A DNA stretch of 64,000 nucleotides from Flavobacterium sp. M31R6 (GTDB lineage: Bacteria; Bacteroidota; Bacteroidia; Flavobacteriales; Flavobacteriaceae), in contig NZ_CP054141.1 in NCBI RefSeq assembly GCF_013284035.1, positions 1,798,001 to 1,862,000 of the forward strand, read 5' to 3'. Numbering within the stretch: the stretch's first letter is position 1; every line of letters starts with the position of its first letter. A program made the translations under genes and the position numbers. Positions 41,101 to 51,603 of the stretch are shown piece by piece. The notes beneath the pieces are model-generated. The model did no database searches. It saw only the letters and a list, made by a program, of their open reading frames with translations, and was not told where the DNA came from.

Positions 41101-43059
41101 ATGAACCACGCTAATATGAACTATTTTTCAGTAGTATTTTGTACTATTTTATTTTCTGTTACTTCAAGTTTTTCGCAAGAAAAAGTAGAGAAATATGTTG
41201 TTGGTAAAGGAGAAACGATTGCCCAAATAGCCCAAAAGTTTAAAACAACTCCCTACGAAATTTACAAACTCAATCCAGATGCACAAAACGGACTGAAACC
41301 TAATAGCATATTGCTGATTCCAAAAAATAATGGAAAAAGCAGCCTGACTTCGACAAAAACGGTAACGCAACAGCCAAAAACGCATGTAGTGATTGCCAAG
41401 GAAACTTTATTTGGAATTGAAAGCAAATACGATGTAACCGACGAAGCTTTGAAAAAAGCCAATCCAGATCTTGAGAAATATGGTTTGCAGATAGGTCAAG
41501 TTTTGAATATTCCTTCAAAAAATAATTCAAAAACTCCTGTAGTGGCAAAGAATGTAGCAATTTATCATACAGTACAGCCAAAAGAAACCAAGTATTCGAT
41601 TGCCAAACAATATGACATTACTATTGAAGAATTGGAACGAAAAAATCCTGAGATTGTAGCCAATTTAACTATTGGGTATGAGTTGTTGATAAAAGGAAAC
41701 GGAAGTAAAACAGCAGCCAAAGTTGTTCCTGCCGAAACAAAAGTTGTAAGTGAAAAGCATATTGCTGTTAGTGTTCCTGAACCAGTAAACTATATTGATT
41801 ATACAGTCAAACCAAAAGAAACATTTTATAGCTTATCTAAAGTATTCGGATTGACACAGCAACAATTAATAGAATTGAATCCAGCTTTATCAGCAGGCGT
41901 TCAAGAAGGAATGGTTTTGAAAGTACCATCGAAATCAAATCAAATTGCGGTAAATTCTGCCAAACAAAAAGTTGTTTTGACAAAAAAAAATAGTCAGGAC
42001 AAAAAGACTTTGGTGTTGCTGTTTCCTTTTAATATTGCCAAAAATGGGGGAGACACTATCACTTCAACCGTTAATCGACTGAACAATGATAAATTTCTGA
42101 ATATGACTTTGGATTTTTATTCGGGTGCATTGATGGCGATAGATTCTGCTAAACAAGTGGGGATTTCTATGGATGTAAAAATTTTTGATTCCAATGAAAC
42201 CAAAACGACTTCAAACGTTAGTTCTGTTTTTAGTGATAACAATCTTACCAATGCTGATGCGGTAGTGGGGCCATTTTATCAAAGCAATGTCGAAAGAACA
42301 GCCAGTTTACTTACTCAAAATAATGTACCGGTTATTTCGCCATTGTCAAAAGATGCTGGTAATCCAATGCCGAATTTATACCAGTCAATTGTATCAACAT
42401 CTGTGATGAAGTCAGCGATGTTTGATTTTTTAACTGCTAAACAAGGGAATGTAATAGCAGTGATTGATAAGAAAAAAGAGACTATCAGAAAATACATTTT
42501 AGAAAATCAAAAAGAAATAAAAATAGCTCCATTGACAGCAACTGGTGGTTTGGATGTGGAAAATTTTAAAAGATTATTGGTAAGAGACAAAATGAATTAT
42601 GTTATTTTGGAGACAGGTAATACAGGAATGATTAAATACACGATGAATGCTATGCTTGGAGTTATGGCTAATTATCAAGTGCAATTGGTTATTTTGGAAC
42701 CTAATGAGACTTTGGATACAGATGAAATAAGTTTTGAGAACTTGACAAAACTGCATTTGATGTATCCTTCTGCAACTCGTGAAAATAATACTCCTGAAGC
42801 TCAACTATTCATGCAGAGTTACAGAAAGAAGAACAAAGTCAATCCAAGTACTTACGCAATTCGTGGTTTTGATATTACTTTTGATACTATGATGCGTTTG
42901 TCACAAGATAAAACCTATCAGGAAACAGCCGAAACAATGATAACCGAACAAGTTGAAAATAAGTTTGATTATCACAAAAATGAAGAGGGCGGATATGCTA
43001 ATAAAGGAGTTTATATCCTGTATTACGATACCGATTTGACTATTAAAGAAGCGAAGTAG
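41101..43059 (+). CDS. LysM-repeat protein fused to a periplasmic-binding-protein-like domain
   Basis: After a signal peptide (to SSFSQ) there are four LysM repeats (KYVVGKGETIAQIAQKFKTT, HVVIAKETLFGIESKYDV, HTVQPKETKYSIAKQYDI, YTVKPKETFYSLSKVFGL) in the first ~295 residues. The C-terminal ~350 residues resemble a type 1 periplasmic ligand-binding fold (KKTLVLLFPFNIAKNGGDT, NADAVVGPFYQSNVERTASLL, VPVISPLSKDAG), comparable to the LpoA-type regulators of penicillin-binding proteins. An activator role in peptidoglycan synthesis is inference. The start could also be the ATG at 41116. Confidence 0.85.
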   Translation: MNHANMNYFSVVFCTILFSVTSSFSQEKVEKYVVGKGETIAQIAQKFKTTPYEIYKLNPDAQNGLKPNSILLIPKNNGKSSLTSTKTVTQQPKTHVVIAKETLFGIESKYDVTDEALKKANPDLEKYGLQIGQVLNIPSKNNSKTPVVAKNVAIYHTVQPKETKYSIAKQYDITIEELERKNPEIVANLTIGYELLIKGNGSKTAAKVVPAETKVVSEKHIAVSVPEPVNYIDYTVKPKETFYSLSKVFGLTQQQLIELNPALSAGVQEGMVLKVPSKSNQIAVNSAKQKVVLTKKNSQDKKTLVLLFPFNIAKNGGDTITSTVNRLNNDKFLNMTLDFYSGALMAIDSAKQVGISMDVKIFDSNETKTTSNVSSVFSDNNLTNADAVVGPFYQSNVERTASLLTQNNVPVISPLSKDAGNPMPNLYQSIVSTSVMKSAMFDFLTAKQGNVIAVIDKKKETIRKYILENQKEIKIAPLTATGGLDVENFKRLLVRDKMNYVILETGNTGMIKYTMNAMLGVMANYQVQLVILEPNETLDTDEISFENLTKLHLMYPSATRENNTPEAQLFMQSYRKKNKVNPSTYAIRGFDITFDTMMRLSQDKTYQETAETMITEQVENKFDYHKNEEGGYANKGVYILYYDTDLTIKEAK

Positions 43060-43100
43060 TGTTCAGATAGCAGAAAAAAGAAAACAGAAAATTCAAAAAA

Positions 43101-43502
43101 ATGACTTCAAAAGTAACTTATTTAGGGGATTTACGAACTTCCTCTATACACATACAATCGGGCAGTGAAATCCTGTCGGATGCTCCGGTTGATAATAATG
43201 GAAAAGGAGAAGCTTTCTCTCCAACAGATTCAGTTGCCAATGCTTTGGCTACCTGTATGATGACGATTATGGGGATAAAAGCAAGAGATATGAATGTTGA
43301 TTTTAAAGGTTCAACTGCAGCCGTTACCAAAATCATGAATGCTGAGCCTAGAAGAATAGGTGCCATCGAAATTGTTTTTGAAATGCATGGTGTTACGGAA
43401 CAAAAGGATAAAACTATTTTGGAAAGAGCTGCAATGACTTGCCCAGTTTTCTTGAGCTTGAATACTGATATTGATAAGCGAATTATTTTTAATTGGAGTT
43501 AG
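43101..43502 (+). CDS. OsmC/Ohr-family peroxiredoxin-like protein
   Basis: OsmC-family proteins reduce organic hydroperoxides with two cysteines. This 133-residue protein has both: ALATCMMTIMGIKARD and the second in AAMTCPVFLSLNTDI, at the family spacing, with an N-terminal beta sheet (VTYLGDLRTSSIHIQSG). Compared with Ohr it is closer to the YhfA/OsmC-like branch, whose physiological substrate is less clear. It begins 41 bp after the LysM gene on the same strand. Confidence 0.87.
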   Translation: MTSKVTYLGDLRTSSIHIQSGSEILSDAPVDNNGKGEAFSPTDSVANALATCMMTIMGIKARDMNVDFKGSTAAVTKIMNAEPRRIGAIEIVFEMHGVTEQKDKTILERAAMTCPVFLSLNTDIDKRIIFNWS

Positions 43503-43557
43503 AATGCAGTGTTCATTTTTCTGAAAACTCATAAATAATAATTGATAACTCCTTATT

Positions 43558-43788
43558 TTGGACCAAAACCAAAAACAACTCATAAAACTGGCTCACACCA
43601 AAATGCCTTTTGGTAAATACGAAGGCTGGTTTCTTATTGATATACCCGAGTATTATATAGTTTGGTACAGTAATAAAGGTTTCCCAAAAGGAGAACTGGG
43701 CGATCAATTGAAATTAATTTATGAGCTAAAACTCAACGGACTCGAAGAATTAATTCGAAACATAAAAAAGAAGTACCCAAAACCGTAA
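43558..43788 (+). CDS. DUF3820-family small protein
   Basis: A 76-residue protein with the DUF3820 signature MPFGKYEGWFLIDIPEYYIVWYSNKGFPKGELG. Family members usually begin about 15 residues before MPFGK with a LIKLAxTK segment, exactly as here, so I take the TTG at 43558 as the start codon, although an internal ATG at 43603 exists. Function is unknown; some relatives are linked to nucleases. It lies 55 bp after the OsmC gene. Confidence 0.8.
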   Translation: MDQNQKQLIKLAHTKMPFGKYEGWFLIDIPEYYIVWYSNKGFPKGELGDQLKLIYELKLNGLEELIRNIKKKYPKP

Positions 43789-43806
43789 TTTAATTGTGGG
43801 GTTTGC

Positions 43807-45569
<1,763 letters not shown>

Positions 45570-45693
45570 AAGCTTATAATTAGATTTTAGAAATGATTTT
45601 TGTAAAAATGTAACATTAGCGATGTTTCGATGACTAACAAAATCAGTTTCTAATTCATCTAAATTAGAAAGACGAAAAACAACAATAAATAAA

Positions 45694-47592
45694 ATGGAAG
45701 AAAAAAAATTAGACCTTAACTCGGTTATAGGTATTGTATTGATTATTGGTATTTTTCTTTGGATGATGTACCAAAACAAACCTTCGGAGGCAACTCTTGC
45801 TGCAGAAAAGGCTAAAAAAGAATTGGTTGCAAAAGAAGCACAAGCTAAAGCGGCAGCCGTAAAATCAATTGAAACTCCAATGGCTGCTGTTGCCGGTGAT
45901 TCTACTCAATTGGCTCAATTGCAAAAAACTTTAGGTGGTTTTGCTTATTCTGCTACTTTACCTTCGGCAAAAAATGATGTTACAACAATCGAAAATGATT
46001 TTGTATTATTAAAAATCGCCAATAAAGGAGGTTACATTGTAGAAGCTACTTTGAAGAATTTTGAAAAATTTAAGAAGAATTCTGGACAATTGGTTTCTTT
46101 GATTAAAGACAACAATGCCGATTTGAATATTCAATTGCAAACAAGTGATAATAGAGTTTTAAATACAAAAAACTTGTATTTTGAACCTACATTAACTAAA
46201 GTTGGTGCTGATCAAATTCTTTCGATGAAATTGAAATCAGGTCCAAATGAATTCTTGGAGTATAAATATATTTTGAAACCAAACGATTATATGGTTGGTT
46301 TTGATATCCGTTCTCAAGGATTGAATAAAGTATTGAATACGGCTAAACCATTGGATTTACAGTGGAATTTAAAAACGTTCAGAACTGAGAAAAGTATTTC
46401 ATACGAAAACCGTTTTACGCTTTTGAACTATGAGTATGGAGATGAAAAATTTGACAATGTTTCTGGAACAGGAAAAGAAGCAAAAGAAGATACTCCTGAA
46501 AAAGTTAAATTTGTAGCTTTTAAACAGCACTTTTTCAGTTCTATATTATTAACAAATACTCCTTTTGAAAAATCTAGTTTAAAATCTAATAACGTTGTAT
46601 TGGATGAAACTAAAGATACTATTTTTACTAAGCAGTTTAATGCTACAGTACCATTAGCTTTTCAAAATGGTGAAGTGGACTATAAAATGAATTGGTATTT
46701 TGGGCCAACGGATTATGCTACTCTGAAAGCTTATGATAAGGGTATGGAGAAAATAGTTCCACTGGGTTGGGGTATTTTTGGTTGGATAAATAAATTTATT
46801 TTTATACCATTATTTGGTTTTTTAAGCGGTAATATTTCTTATGGATTAGCAATTATTATCTTTACAATTATCATTAAAATTGCGATGTCGCCTATTACCT
46901 ATAAGTCATTCTTGTCCCAAGCCAAGATGAAAGTATTGCGACCTGAGATTACAGAATTGGGTGAGAAATTCAAAAAAGACCCAATGAAAAAGCAGCAGGA
47001 AACAATGAAGCTGTATTCTAAAGCGGGTGTGAATCCTATGGCGGGTTGTATTCCGGCCCTGATTCAGATTCCATTTATGTATGCTTCGTTTCAGTTTTTT
47101 CCATCAGCTTTTGAGTTGAGACAAAAAAGTTTCCTTTGGGCAGATGATTTGTCTTCATTTGACTCTGTTTATAAACTACCATTCCATATTCCATTATACG
47201 GAGATCATATTGGTTTGTTTCCATTAATGGCTGCCGTAGCAATTTTCTTTTATATGAAAATGACTTCTGGTGATCAACAAATGGCAGCTCCTCAACAAGA
47301 AGGAATGCCGGATATGGCCAAGATGATGAAATACATGATTTATATTTCACCACTTATGATGTTGATTTTCTTCAATAGTTACGGTGCAGGATTGAGTTTG
47401 TATAACTTCATGTCGAATTTAATTACAATCGGAATTATGTTTGTAATCAAAAATCACATTGTAGATCCAGATAAGATTCATGCTCAAATTCAAGAGAACA
47501 AATTGAAAGAGCCTAAGAAACCAGGTAAATTTCAACAAAAACTGCAAGAAGCGATGGAACAAGCCGAAGCTCAAAAAGCAAAAAAGAAATAA
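45694..47592 (+). CDS. yidC: Membrane protein insertase YidC
   Basis: YidC inserts and folds inner-membrane proteins, alone or with SecYEG. The 632-residue protein has an N-terminal span (~9-25, IGIVLIIGIFLWMMY), a large periplasmic beta domain (~90-345) and the C-terminal insertase core with five spans (~355-600: ISYGLAIIIFTIIIKIAMSPITYKSF, the conserved hydrophilic-groove region, and MAGCIPALIQIPFMYASF). A Lys-rich, Gln-rich tail (KFQQKLQEAMEQAEAQKAKKK) ends it. It is followed by a terminator. Confidence 0.96.
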   Translation: MEEKKLDLNSVIGIVLIIGIFLWMMYQNKPSEATLAAEKAKKELVAKEAQAKAAAVKSIETPMAAVAGDSTQLAQLQKTLGGFAYSATLPSAKNDVTTIENDFVLLKIANKGGYIVEATLKNFEKFKKNSGQLVSLIKDNNADLNIQLQTSDNRVLNTKNLYFEPTLTKVGADQILSMKLKSGPNEFLEYKYILKPNDYMVGFDIRSQGLNKVLNTAKPLDLQWNLKTFRTEKSISYENRFTLLNYEYGDEKFDNVSGTGKEAKEDTPEKVKFVAFKQHFFSSILLTNTPFEKSSLKSNNVVLDETKDTIFTKQFNATVPLAFQNGEVDYKMNWYFGPTDYATLKAYDKGMEKIVPLGWGIFGWINKFIFIPLFGFLSGNISYGLAIIIFTIIIKIAMSPITYKSFLSQAKMKVLRPEITELGEKFKKDPMKKQQETMKLYSKAGVNPMAGCIPALIQIPFMYASFQFFPSAFELRQKSFLWADDLSSFDSVYKLPFHIPLYGDHIGLFPLMAAVAIFFYMKMTSGDQQMAAPQQEGMPDMAKMMKYMIYISPLMMLIFFNSYGAGLSLYNFMSNLITIGIMFVIKNHIVDPDKIHAQIQENKLKEPKKPGKFQQKLQEAMEQAEAQKAKKK

Positions 47593-47611
47593 ATATAAAT
47601 TGAATATAAGT

Positions 47612-47642
47612 AAAAAAGCTCCTGTTTACCAGGAGCTTTTTT
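47612..47642 (+). terminator. Terminator of yidC
   Basis: A perfect 13-bp stem (AAAAAAGCTCCTG with its complement) around TTTAC is followed by Ts, 20 bp after the yidC stop codon. Confidence 0.88.
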
Positions 47643-47657
47643 GTTTTAACAAAGTAG

Positions 47658-47685
47658 ATTAACAACCAATTAATTATATTTATTA
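47658..47685 (+). repeat. Orphan copy of the curlin leader
   Basis: This stretch matches the 28-base leader before curlin gene 2 at 27 of 28 bases. It is followed by no plus-strand gene; instead its end overlaps the stop codon of the convergent FAS1 gene. It may mark a lost gene, a recombination event or a dispersed repeat. Confidence 0.6.
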
Positions 47686-48651
47686 AAACGTGGGTAGTAG
47701 AACTTTGTCTAATACGTGTATGATTCCATTGGAACATTGAACATCGACTGCAATGATATTGCAATTTCTTCCGCTAACATCCAATAATCGGGTAGGAGTA
47801 AATTTTACGGTAACATTTTGACCGGAAAAAGTAGTTACGACTTGATCATTTGTCAATTGTTTTGATTCTACATTGGCACCAGCAACTACATGATATTTTA
47901 ATGTTTTTTCTAGTACATTGGCTGGAATAGCAGATAATCCAGAATAACCGGTTTCTGTTAAGAAAGCTCCAAATGCATCATTTGTTGGAGCGAAAACCGT
48001 GAAAGGTGAACTTGCTGTTCCAGATAATATTCCTGCAAATCCTGAGGCTGGATTATAGGTTAATGCAGCTACTAATGTGGTAAAGTTTGGATTGGCAATC
48101 GCATGATCTACAATCGTAGGAAGACCTATTACAGCGTCTACAACATGTATTACTCCATTTGTCGCCATAATATCTGCTGTGACGACTTTGGCAACTCCAT
48201 TCAATTTTACTCCAGATGAAGTGTTGACAAACATACTTAATGTGTTAGTTGTTGATGCTCCACCTTTGGCGAGAGTTTTTATGTAACCCGTTGTTAAATC
48301 AGTAGATTTTACTTTGCCACTTACTACGTGATTTAGTAGTATTTGAGTTAACGCAGCTGTTGGTACATCTTTGATGGTAGCGTAAGGTGTGGTTTTGAGA
48401 AAAGCGGTAAACGCGGCATTTGTAGGTGCAAATACGGTATAAGGTCCAGCTCCTTTTAAGGTTGTTGCTAAATCGGCTTTTGTTAATGCTTCAACTAAAA
48501 TTGAGAAATCTGGATTACTTGAAGCAATTCCTGTAATCGTATTATCTGCAACTGGTGTTGGAGTGGTGTTGTCATCATTGTTGCATGAGATACCAATGAT
48601 TAATAAGAGAACCAAAGCTATTTCCTTTTTGAATTTTAATAAATTTTTCAT
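47683..48651 (-). CDS. Lipoprotein with two FAS1 (fasciclin) domains, copy 1
   Basis: The 322-residue protein has a lipobox LIIGISC (Cys23) and two FAS1 adhesion domains: ~45-175 (FSILVEALTKADLATTL, YTVFAPTNAAFTAFL, NGVIHVVDAVIGLP) and ~180-320 (FTTLVAALTYNP, FTVFAPTNDAFGAFL, NGIIHVLDKVLLP). FAS1 proteins are surface adhesion molecules. A minus-strand -7 element TAGTTTTG lies at 48702-48695. It is a close paralogue of the next gene, about 700 bp upstream on the same strand. Confidence 0.9.
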   Translation of the reverse strand: MKNLLKFKKEIALVLLLIIGISCNNDDNTTPTPVADNTITGIASSNPDFSILVEALTKADLATTLKGAGPYTVFAPTNAAFTAFLKTTPYATIKDVPTAALTQILLNHVVSGKVKSTDLTTGYIKTLAKGGASTTNTLSMFVNTSSGVKLNGVAKVVTADIMATNGVIHVVDAVIGLPTIVDHAIANPNFTTLVAALTYNPASGFAGILSGTASSPFTVFAPTNDAFGAFLTETGYSGLSAIPANVLEKTLKYHVVAGANVESKQLTNDQVVTTFSGQNVTVKFTPTRLLDVSGRNCNIIAVDVQCSNGIIHVLDKVLLPTF

Positions 48652-49346
48652 CTTGTTGTGGTTTTATGTTTAATAATTAGTTTAAATTCTTAAACAAAAC
48701 TAGTGATTTAAATAATTAGTTGTTTGATAAAAATTAAAAAAAATTAAACAAAACCAAAAATTTATGATTTTTTTTAAAAGTGTTTAATCGCTTATAAGTA
48801 CTTGTAAATCAATTATATGTAATGTTTTAGAGGGTTGGTTTATTTGTTTGCTATTGATTTAGGCGTGATATAGTTAAACATTATAAAAAAAAATTTTTTA
48901 ATGTATTGGAATTTTGGGTTGGCTGCTTTTTAGGATCAAATTTTTAGACAATAAAATCCAATTGATGATTTTGTTGTAAGTTTCGATTTCATTGAATTGG
49001 CTAAATCAGAGACTTAAAGTACTAGATAATTGTTTTTAGGTAAAAGATTCTTAGCTTTTTTATTGTTCATAAATGAGATTATGTATTTGTAAATTATTTA
49101 TCGAAATCACTTTAAATTTCTAATTTATGCATCCATTAGTATTTGGTTTTAGTTCAGTAATGATTATGTCTAAAATTTGATTGTAAAGGCCAAATGATGT
49201 TATGTTAGTATTTTTAAACCCTATTCGTGTATCAATGAAGGCTAATAAAGTAACCTGTGAATAGTTAGACAAAAAAATAACGGAAAATCTTATTTTGATA
49301 TAAGTTTTCCGTTATAAAAAGTAATTATGGAAAATAATTTGATTTT
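48652..49346. other. 695-bp AT-rich gap between the two FAS1 genes
   Basis: It holds the promoter of the first FAS1 gene (48695-48702) and, at the right end, the terminator of the second (49277-49315). The ~550 bases between show no credible gene, repeat or structured element. Confidence 0.55.
49277..49315 (-). terminator. Terminator of FAS1 gene 2
   Basis: ATAACGGAAAA (49277-49287) pairs perfectly with TTTTCCGTTAT (49305-49315). On the minus strand a run of seven Ts follows (complement of 49271-49277). It lies about 30 bp past the stop codon. Confidence 0.85.
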
Positions 49347-50327
49347 TTAAAAAGTAGGTAAGAGTACTTTGTCTAGTACATGGATAACTCCATTAGTGCA
49401 TTGCACGTCTACTGCTATAATATTACAATTTCTGCTATTTACATCAACAAGTCTTGTTGGAGTGAATTTTACAGTTACATTCTGTCCCGAAAACATACCT
49501 ATAACTTGGTTGTCACTTAATTGGGAAGATAAAACATTGGCTCCCGTAAATACGTGATATTTTAATGTTTTTTCTAAAACGTTTGCAGGTATTGCTGAAA
49601 GGCCTGAAAACCCTGTCTCACCTAAGAATGCTACAAAAGCATCATTTGTTGGCGCAAACACTGTAAATGGAGAACTAGCGGTACCGGATAAAATTCCTGC
49701 GAAACCAGATGATGGATTATAGGTTAATGCGGCAACCAGAATCGAGAAGTTGGGATTTGCAAGTGCGTGATCTACAATAGTTGGTAAAGGAATTACTGCG
49801 TCAACAATATGCATAACACCATTTGCCGCCAATATATCTGCTTTTATAACTTTTGAAACTCCATTCAATTGTACCCCGTTTGAAGTATTAACAAACATAC
49901 TTAGAGTATTATTGGACGATGCGCCTCCTTTTGCTAGTGTTTTAACATAACCTGTTGTTAAGTCGGTTGATTTTAGTTTGCCTTTAACAATGTGATTCGA
50001 TAATATTTGTATTAATACATCTCTAGGTACTTCAAATATGCTTTTATAGGGTGTCGTTTTCAAAAATGCTGTGAAAGCTGCGTTGGTTGGTGCAAAAACA
50101 GTATAGTAGGTACCTTTGGCTGTCAATGTTGATGTTAAGTCAGCTTTTGATAATGCCTCTGAAAAAATAGAGTAGTCTGGATTCGAAACTGCAATTTCTG
50201 CAATAGAAGTGTTTGTTTGTGCGATTGGTGTGCTTTCCATTTCATTGTCATCTTTTGTACAAGAAATAAAACTTACTAGTACTAGAGCTAGTAATCCCAA
50301 TGGTCTGAGTTTTAATAAATTTTTCAT
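49347..50327 (-). CDS. Lipoprotein with two FAS1 (fasciclin) domains, copy 2
   Basis: The 326-residue protein is a paralogue of copy 1, with the same two FAS1 domains (FAPTNAAFTAFLKTTPYKS, NGVMHIVDAVIPLP; FTVFAPTNDAFVAFL, NGVIHVLDKVLLPTF) and a lipobox VSFISC. Long runs are shared, including the segment around STDLTTGYVKTLAKGGAS, so the two arose by tandem duplication, while their leaders differ. I choose the ATG at 50327 because it begins the lipoprotein signal; the longer frame starts at a TTG that overlaps the -7 element CAAAATTA (50352-50359, minus strand TAATTTTG). Confidence 0.9.
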   Translation of the reverse strand: MKNLLKLRPLGLLALVLVSFISCTKDDNEMESTPIAQTNTSIAEIAVSNPDYSIFSEALSKADLTSTLTAKGTYYTVFAPTNAAFTAFLKTTPYKSIFEVPRDVLIQILSNHIVKGKLKSTDLTTGYVKTLAKGGASSNNTLSMFVNTSNGVQLNGVSKVIKADILAANGVMHIVDAVIPLPTIVDHALANPNFSILVAALTYNPSSGFAGILSGTASSPFTVFAPTNDAFVAFLGETGFSGLSAIPANVLEKTLKYHVFTGANVLSSQLSDNQVIGMFSGQNVTVKFTPTRLVDVNSRNCNIIAVDVQCTNGVIHVLDKVLLPTF

Positions 50328-50354
50328 AATAGTTGTTTTTGATTCTTTAACCAA

Positions 50355-50742
50355 AATTAAATATTATTTTCAATGGTTGTTTATTTAAATTAATGAAATA
50401 TTAAACAAAAAAATAAACTTTATTATTTTGTTTTATTTTGTTTATACTTGAAAATCAGTAAGTTGTGTTTTTATTATCTATTGTTAGTGCTTGTTTTTAG
50501 TGTTATGTAGCTTGATCTTTTGTTTTTAATAATTCAACTCTTTTTGCTAGTTTACTTAAACAAAAAACCGAGATAGTTAGTCTTTTTTTTCCTATTTTTT
50601 CTATTTTGTAAGTTATAATTACGGTAATTTTTAGTGACTTTTGAATTGAAATATTTATGTACTTTTATATCATATTAAACCTATGTATTATTAGTTTACT
50701 ATTTTAAATACATTTGTTTTGTTCTAACCAAATTGTAATGCT
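50355..50742. other. 388-bp divergent AT-rich gap
   Basis: It contains the minus-strand -7 element of FAS1 gene 2 at the left edge and a plus-strand TACATTTG at 50709-50716 for the next gene. No gene or repeat is seen in between. Confidence 0.45.
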
Positions 50743-51459
50743 ATGTTCTATATTTTTAGGTTTTTAATTTTTTTCTTGTGTTTTCAAAGTGTTTTTTCAC
50801 AAACAGATTCCAATCCATTAGATGAGAATGGAAAAAAGCACGGTGTTTGGAAAGGATTTTATGAAGAATCTGGGAGACAGCGTTATGAAGGGACTTTTGA
50901 ACATGGCAAGGAAGTTGGTGTTTTTAATTTTTTTGACGATACAAAAGCAAAATCAATTATTGCGACAAGAACTTTTAATGCTAAGGACAACTCTTGTTAT
51001 ACCGTTTTTTATGACCAGAATAAAAATGTTGTGAGTGAAGGTAAAGAGATAAATAAACTGCGAGAAGGTCAATGGAAATATTATCATAAGGCTTCAAAAA
51101 CAATTATGACTTTGGAGAATTATAAAAATGGAAAACTCGATGGAGTCCGAACAGTATACTATCCAAGCGGTAAAATTGTGGATGAAACCATTTATAAAAA
51201 CGGATTAAAAGAAGGTGTTTATAAAAAATATTCTGAGAAAGGAATTGTTTTGGAAAATAGTTTTTTCAAAAATGGCGAATATGAAGGTGAGGCTGTCTAT
51301 AAAGACCCGAATGATCTTGTTATTGCAAAAGGAAAGTTCAAAAATGGCAAGAAAGTTGGGAAGTGGCAGTTTTTTATCAATGGGAAATTGGAAAGTGAGG
51401 AGAATATGGATAAGCCTAAAAAGCCACAACTAAAAAAAGATAAAGTAAAAATAGATTAA
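50743..51459 (+). CDS. MORN-like repeat secreted protein (YwqK family)
   Basis: The 238-residue protein has a signal peptide (to SVFSQ) and a run of MORN-like repeats of the form G-x-W-x(2)-Y-x(4)-G-x(3)-x-G-x-Y-x-N-G-K: NGKKHGVWKGFYEESGRQR, LREGQWKYYHKASKT, LDGVRTVYYPSGKIV, KEGVYKKYSEKGIVL and KVGKWQFFINGKLE. The tail is Lys-rich (KKPQLKKDKVKID). Annotation pipelines often call this family antitoxin YwqK, but with a signal peptide and no toxin partner beside it an envelope role is more likely. It precedes mnmA but has no close spacing to it. Confidence 0.82.
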   Translation: MFYIFRFLIFFLCFQSVFSQTDSNPLDENGKKHGVWKGFYEESGRQRYEGTFEHGKEVGVFNFFDDTKAKSIIATRTFNAKDNSCYTVFYDQNKNVVSEGKEINKLREGQWKYYHKASKTIMTLENYKNGKLDGVRTVYYPSGKIVDETIYKNGLKEGVYKKYSEKGIVLENSFFKNGEYEGEAVYKDPNDLVIAKGKFKNGKKVGKWQFFINGKLESEENMDKPKKPQLKKDKVKID

Positions 51460-51535
51460 GAGTTTAGGAATCTTTAGTCTATTTCTTGAGATATTATTTT
51501 GGGTTATTGTTGCATTGTTTTCATCAATCCTGATG

Positions 51536-51568
51536 TTGCTATAAGTAGGTTTATTATTTGTACTTTTG
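51536..51568 (+). promoter_or_regulatory. Promoter of mnmA
   Basis: TTG at 51536-51538 and TACTTTTG at 51561-51568 with a 22-bp gap match the flavobacterial consensus, 36 bp before the start codon. Confidence 0.55.
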
Positions 51569-51603
51569 CGAAAGATTAAAATGTAAACAATCAATTTTTG
51601 ACA

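Noticed and set aside
43101..43366. Minus-strand open frame overlapping the OsmC gene
   Set aside because: The plus-strand frame has the two OsmC cysteine motifs; the minus frame has no recognisable signal.
48700..49270. Possible small gene between the two FAS1 genes
   Set aside because: The longest ATG frame that I could see by eye was under 20 codons, and the base composition is typical of noncoding DNA.
50743..51459. Toxin-antitoxin module at the MORN-like gene
   Set aside because: The YwqK label is a family name; this protein has a signal peptide and no toxin gene lies next to it.
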